From Novilysobacter_A longmucuonensis (GTDB lineage: Bacteria; Pseudomonadota; Gammaproteobacteria; Xanthomonadales; Xanthomonadaceae), in contig NZ_JBJMAW010000011.1 in the NCBI RefSeq assembly GCF_046600735.1, forward strand, positions 18,451-82,450: a stretch of DNA of 64,000 nt, in the 5' to 3' direction. The notes beneath the pieces were generated by a model. It worked only from the letters and a program-made list of their open reading frames with translations. It searched no databases and was not told where the DNA came from. Below are positions 60,659-64,000 of this stretch, in pieces. Position 1 is the first letter of the stretch. The number at the start of each line of letters is the position of its first letter. The position numbers and the translations under genes are program-made.

Positions 60659-60740
60659 AACGATGCACCGACGTGCCGCCCTGGTCCGGCGACCGGGCAC
60701 CCTCGCCAAAATCGCACCGTGCCTCTGCCACAATTTCCCG

Positions 60741-61718
60741 ATGCCGATGACCCCGACCGCCAAAGCCCAGTTGCAGATCCACCTGTGCGTGCTGCTGTGG
60801 GGCGTCACCGCGATCCTCGGCAAGCTCATCACCATGCCGGCGCTGCCGCTGGTGTGGTGGCGCATGGGCATGGTGGTCGTCGCGCTGGCGCTGGTGCCGC
60901 GGGTCTGGCGCGGGCTGCGGGCGATGCCGCCGCGGCTGCGCTGGGCCTACGCCGGCATCGGCGTGCTGGTGGCGCTGCACTGGCTGACCTTCTACGGGGC
61001 GATCAAGCTGGCCAACGCCTCAGTCGCGGCGACCTGCGTGGCGCTGGCGACGGTATTCACCGCGCTCATCGAGCCGAAACTGGTCGGCCGCCGCTTTTCC
61101 CGGCGCGACCTGGCCCTCGGTGTCGCCGTGCTGCCCGGGGTGGCGCTGGTGGTCGGTGGGCTGCCGCAGGACATGCGGCTCGGGGTGGCGGTCGGCGCGC
61201 TGTCGGCGCTGCTGGTGGCGCTGTTCGGCTCGCTCAACAAACGCCTGGTCGGGCACGTGGGCGTGCAGCACGGCGACCCATTGACGGTGACCGCGATCGA
61301 GCTTGGCGCCGGCACCCTGGCATTGACCGCGCTCGCACCCTTGCTGCCGCTGATCCCGGGCCTGGCGGAAACCGGCGCTTTCGCCGGCGAGCTGCTGATC
61401 GTGCCCAGCCTCTCCGACACCGGCCTGCTGCTGGTGCTGGCGCTGGTCTGTACGCTGTTTCCGTTCGCGTTGTCGCTGGTCGCGCTGCGGCACATGAGCG
61501 CGTTTTCGGCGCAGCTTGCGGTCAACCTGGAGCCGGTCTATGCCATCGTGCTGGCGATCGTGCTGCTCGGCGAGCAACACGAGCTGACCCCGGTGTTCTA
61601 TGCCGGCGTGGCGATCATCCTGCTGGCGGTGTTCGTGCATCCGCTGATCAACCGGCCACGGCGGCTGCGGCATCCGGAGGTGCTCGGCACCAGTGAGGCC
61701 AAGGGCGTGGTCGACTGA
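60741..61718 (+). CDS. EamA family (DMT) transporter 2
   Basis: 325 residues from the ATG at 60741 (M-P-M-T-P-T-A-K-A-Q-L-Q-I-H-L). The frame is open upstream through repeat sequence and is not used. Ten membrane helices; L-L-W-G-V-T-A-I-L-G-K-L-I and V-N-L-E-P-V-Y-A-I-V-L-A-I-V-L-L-G-E are EamA signatures. CACAAT 6 nt before the ATG could be a -10 box giving an almost leaderless mRNA. Divergent from transporter 1. Substrate unknown. Confidence 0.9.
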   Translation: MPMTPTAKAQLQIHLCVLLWGVTAILGKLITMPALPLVWWRMGMVVVALALVPRVWRGLRAMPPRLRWAYAGIGVLVALHWLTFYGAIKLANASVAATCVALATVFTALIEPKLVGRRFSRRDLALGVAVLPGVALVVGGLPQDMRLGVAVGALSALLVALFGSLNKRLVGHVGVQHGDPLTVTAIELGAGTLALTALAPLLPLIPGLAETGAFAGELLIVPSLSDTGLLLVLALVCTLFPFALSLVALRHMSAFSAQLAVNLEPVYAIVLAIVLLGEQHELTPVFYAGVAIILLAVFVHPLINRPRRLRHPEVLGTSEAKGVVD

Positions 61719-61823
61719 GACGGCCGCCAGCGCGCCGCGCCTGCGTGGTTTCGTGGCAGGCTAGGCGGAAGCCAGCGCCGCACCGACTGCTCCCGACGTT
61801 CAACCCACCCAACCGGCGACCGC

Positions 61824-63578
61824 ATGTACCTGGAGCACTACGGCCTCAAGGAGCCGCCGTTCTCGATCACCCCGGACCCGCGCTTCGTGTATCTCAGCGA
61901 GCGGCACCGGGACGCGCTCGCGCACCTGCGGTTCGGCATCGACCAGGGCGGCGGCGGCGGTTTCGTGCAGCTGACCGGCGAGGTCGGCACCGGCAAGACG
62001 ACGTTGTCGCGCCTGCTGCTGGAGCAGCTGCCGGCCAGCACCCGCATCGCGCTGGTGCTCAACCCGCGGCTGTCGCCCATCGAGCTGCTGGAGACCATCT
62101 GCGAGGAGCTGCACCTGGACGTGACCGGCATCGGCCCGGACGGCAGGCGCGGCAGCCTCAAGTCGCTGGTCGACCTGCTCAACGGCTACCTGCTGGAGGC
62201 GTACGCGCAGGGGCTGCACGTGGTGCTGATCATCGATGAGGCGCAGAACCTGTCGATCGAGGCGCTCGAGCAGGTGCGGCTGCTGACCAACCTGGAAACC
62301 CCGACCCAGAAGCTGCTGCAGATCATCCTGCTGGGCCAGCCGGAACTGCGCACGCTGCTCGCTCGCGCCGACCTGCGCCAGCTCGCCCAGCGCATCACCG
62401 CGCGCTTCCACCTCACCCCGCTAGATGCCGAGGAGACCGCCGCGTACCTGCGCCACCGATACCGGGTCGCGGGCGGCCGGCGCTTTCCGTTCAGCGCCGC
62501 GGCGGTGCGGCGCCTGCACGCGCATGCCGGCGGTGTGCCGCGGCTGATCAACGTGATCGCCGAACGCGCGCTGCTGGCCGGGTACGCACACGACGAGACC
62601 CAGCTTGGCGAGCGCCTGGTCGATCGCGCCGCGCGCGAGACGCTGGCGCCGTCCCCCCGGCCGCGACCGTGGGCGCGGACCGCCGCGATCGCCACCGGCA
62701 TCGTCGCGACGCTGGCCTTGGCCGGCGCGGCAGCGCTGTGGCTGCGGCCGCCGCAGGACACCGCCTCGGGGCCGATCACCCCGGCCGTCGCGGCCGCGGG
62801 ATCAACCGCGCCACCGGCCGATGCTGAGGTCGATCCCGACACCGCGCCCGCCGAGCCGCCCCCGACCGCGCCGCCGGTGCTGACCGACGATGCGTTGGTC
62901 GCGCGCGTGCGCGCGGCCGAACCGTCGCCACTGCCGGCCTGGCAGCACCTGCTGTCGCTGTGGGAACTGCCGGATACGCGCGCCGACGCTCTTGCCGCGT
63001 CGGCCTGCGCACCGATGGCCGTGACCGGCCCGCCGCCGGGGCAACGCATGTACTGCCTGCACGCGCCGGCCCGTCCCGACAAACCGCACCTGGACAAGCT
63101 CGTCGCACAGGACCGACCGGTGCTGCTGCGCCTGCGCGATGGCGCGCACAGCGCCTGGGCGGTGCTGACCGGCAGCGACGCGCTCCACGTGCGCCTGTGG
63201 CTGGCCGATGGCGAGATCATCACCGACCGACTGGCGCTGGCGCGGGTCTGGGACGGCGAGCACCTGGCGCTGTGGCGCGGCCCGTCGCTGCTCGGCGATG
63301 CGGCCGCGGGCTCGTTCGCACCGGGCGCCAGCGGGCCGGCGGTCGAGTGGGTGCACGCCCGCCTGCAACCTCGTTACCTCGCCGACAGCGGCGCCACCCC
63401 GGTGCTCGATGGCTGGGTGCTGGATGCGGTGCGCCGTTTCCAGCGTTCGCGCGGCTTGGCGACCGATGGCGTGATCGGCCCGGAAACGCTGATGGCCTTG
63501 TCGGCCCTGGACGAGGGCGGGCCACGGCTGCGCCGGGACCAGCCCGACCAGGACCAGCCACGTCAGGAGCCGGAGTGA
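61824..63578 (+). CDS. gspA: GspA/ExeA-like AAA ATPase of type II secretion assembly
   Basis: 584 residues. The cytosolic AAA part (1-270) starts M-Y-L-E-H-Y-G-L-K-E-P-P-F-S-I-T-P-D-P-R-F. Walker A is G-E-V-G-T-G-K-T (52-59), Walker B L-I-I-D-E-A-Q (D138, E139). One membrane helix (~293-311) is followed by an Ala/Pro linker and a periplasmic domain with W-D-G-E-H-L-A-L-W-R-G. The C-terminal peptidoglycan-binding domain has V-L-D-A-V-R-R-F-Q-R-S-R-G-L-A-T-D-G-V-I-G-P-E-T-L-M-A-L. With GspB it opens the peptidoglycan for the secretin. gspB starts 4 nt later. Confidence 0.93.
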   Translation: MYLEHYGLKEPPFSITPDPRFVYLSERHRDALAHLRFGIDQGGGGGFVQLTGEVGTGKTTLSRLLLEQLPASTRIALVLNPRLSPIELLETICEELHLDVTGIGPDGRRGSLKSLVDLLNGYLLEAYAQGLHVVLIIDEAQNLSIEALEQVRLLTNLETPTQKLLQIILLGQPELRTLLARADLRQLAQRITARFHLTPLDAEETAAYLRHRYRVAGGRRFPFSAAAVRRLHAHAGGVPRLINVIAERALLAGYAHDETQLGERLVDRAARETLAPSPRPRPWARTAAIATGIVATLALAGAAALWLRPPQDTASGPITPAVAAAGSTAPPADAEVDPDTAPAEPPPTAPPVLTDDALVARVRAAEPSPLPAWQHLLSLWELPDTRADALAASACAPMAVTGPPPGQRMYCLHAPARPDKPHLDKLVAQDRPVLLRLRDGAHSAWAVLTGSDALHVRLWLADGEIITDRLALARVWDGEHLALWRGPSLLGDAAAGSFAPGASGPAVEWVHARLQPRYLADSGATPVLDGWVLDAVRRFQRSRGLATDGVIGPETLMALSALDEGGPRLRRDQPDQDQPRQEPE

Positions 63579-63582
63579 ACCG

Positions 63583-64000
63583 ATGTCGCTGATCCTCGAA
63601 GCCCTGCGCAAGTCCGAAGCCGAGCGCCGCCGCGGCGAGACGCCCGAGCTGCACGTCGAACTCGCGCCACTGGCGCAGCGCCGGCAACGCCGGCCCCCCC
63701 TCTGGGTGTGGCCGATGATCGCGCTGGCGCTGGCTGCGGTGGCGCTGCTGGCATGGACGTGGCGTGCGCCGGAACCGGCTCCGGTGGTGGCGACAGCCGC
63801 GCCGGTCGCGACGGCCCCGCCCCCGACCGCAGCTGCAAGCCCCACCGAGCGTGCGCCGAGTCCGAGCACCACCGCATCCCTCGCTGCGCCGCCGCAGATA
63901 CAGCCGCGCCAGACACCGCCGGTGGCGCCGCTCGCCGCAACGGAGCGCCCGCAGCCAGCGCCGGCAGCGCCCGTGCAGCCGCCCACGACCGCGCCGCCAC
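63583..64000 (+). CDS. gspB: GspB/ExeB-like type II secretion assembly protein (5' part, runs off right edge)
   Basis: The ATG at 63583 is 4 nt after the gspA stop. About 139 residues are visible. The start M-S-L-I-L-E-A-L-R-K-S-E-A-E-R-R-R-G-E is the GspB/ExeB signature. One membrane helix (P-M-I-A-L-A-L-A-A-V-A-L-L-A-W-T-W) is followed by a Pro/Ala/Thr-rich periplasmic linker. The C-terminal domain is beyond the window. It works in complex with GspA. Confidence 0.85.
   Translation, partial: MSLILEALRKSEAERRRGETPELHVELAPLAQRRQRRPPLWVWPMIALALAAVALLAWTWRAPEPAPVVATAAPVATAPPPTAAASPTERAPSPSTTASLAAPPQIQPRQTPPVAPLAATERPQPAPAAPVQPPTTAPP

Overview
The window looks like chromosomal DNA of a gammaproteobacterium of the Xanthomonadaceae/Lysobacteraceae (Lysobacter- or Luteimonas-like). 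I infer this from the very high GC content, the dense paired repeats of the GTAGGAGCGGCTTCAGCC type in almost every long intergenic space, and the gene content: a large TonB-dependent receptor, FadE with a divergent TetR gene, GTP-type PEP carboxykinase, an Ala/Lys-rich AlgP-like protein and the start of a GspA-GspB pair. It is mostly core genome. I see no integrase, transposase, prophage, CRISPR array or plasmid gene. There is one assembly gap (24263-24360), inside a repeat array.

Layout. 1-6.9 kb: envelope genes (end of an MliC-like lysozyme inhibitor, AsmA-family protein, CBS-domain protein overlapping a polyprenyl-phosphate glycosyltransferase, MtgA transglycosylase, Hsp33, a secreted beta-rich protein). 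7.4-12 kb: TonB-dependent receptor, putative 2OG-Fe(II) oxygenase and methyltransferase, then a repeat-filled spacer. 12.4-24.1 kb: a small exported protein, pckG, tetR/fadE divergent pair, an MFS (nucleotide-transporter-like) protein, lemA-M48 protease operon, and a class C beta-lactamase-fold hydrolase. 24.1-24.8 kb: a 191-bp composite repeat array holding the gap. 24.9-29.6 kb: algP-like gene, a candidate small RNA or leader, and the glycine cleavage genes gcvT-gcvH-gcvPA. 29.9-38.3 kb: qmcA-nfeD, an aldo/keto reductase, a UPF0016 manganese exporter behind a yybP-ykoY riboswitch, a divergent GGDEF protein, a nucleoside transporter, a ribokinase-family gene and dusB. 38.4-49.4 kb: a decayed methyltransferase, carbonic anhydrase, a YdjM-like protein, then the methyl cycle genes metK, ahcY (with an SAH riboswitch) and metF, interrupted by an unusual SDR and an S9 peptidase. 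49.5-64 kb: two tandem paralogous secreted proteins, ilvE, a two-component system, rimB-like/rimK, tRNA-Gly(CCC), thiS, fdhD, a DUF72 protein, two EamA transporters, gspA and the start of gspB.

How the genes connect. metK, ahcY and metF serve the activated methyl cycle, and the SAH aptamer ties ahcY to S-adenosylhomocysteine. The gcv genes feed one-carbon units to folate, which MetF reduces. The manganese riboswitch controls the exporter directly after it. The histidine kinase/response regulator pair and rimB/rimK are overlapping gene pairs.

The most distinctive features are the two metabolite riboswitches, a promoter-to-terminator unit with no convincing ORF between gcvPA and algP, the phase-locked repeat array around the gap, a short-chain dehydrogenase with a CxxC...CxxC insert and no catalytic Tyr, and a GGDEF domain with altered metal-site and signature residues.
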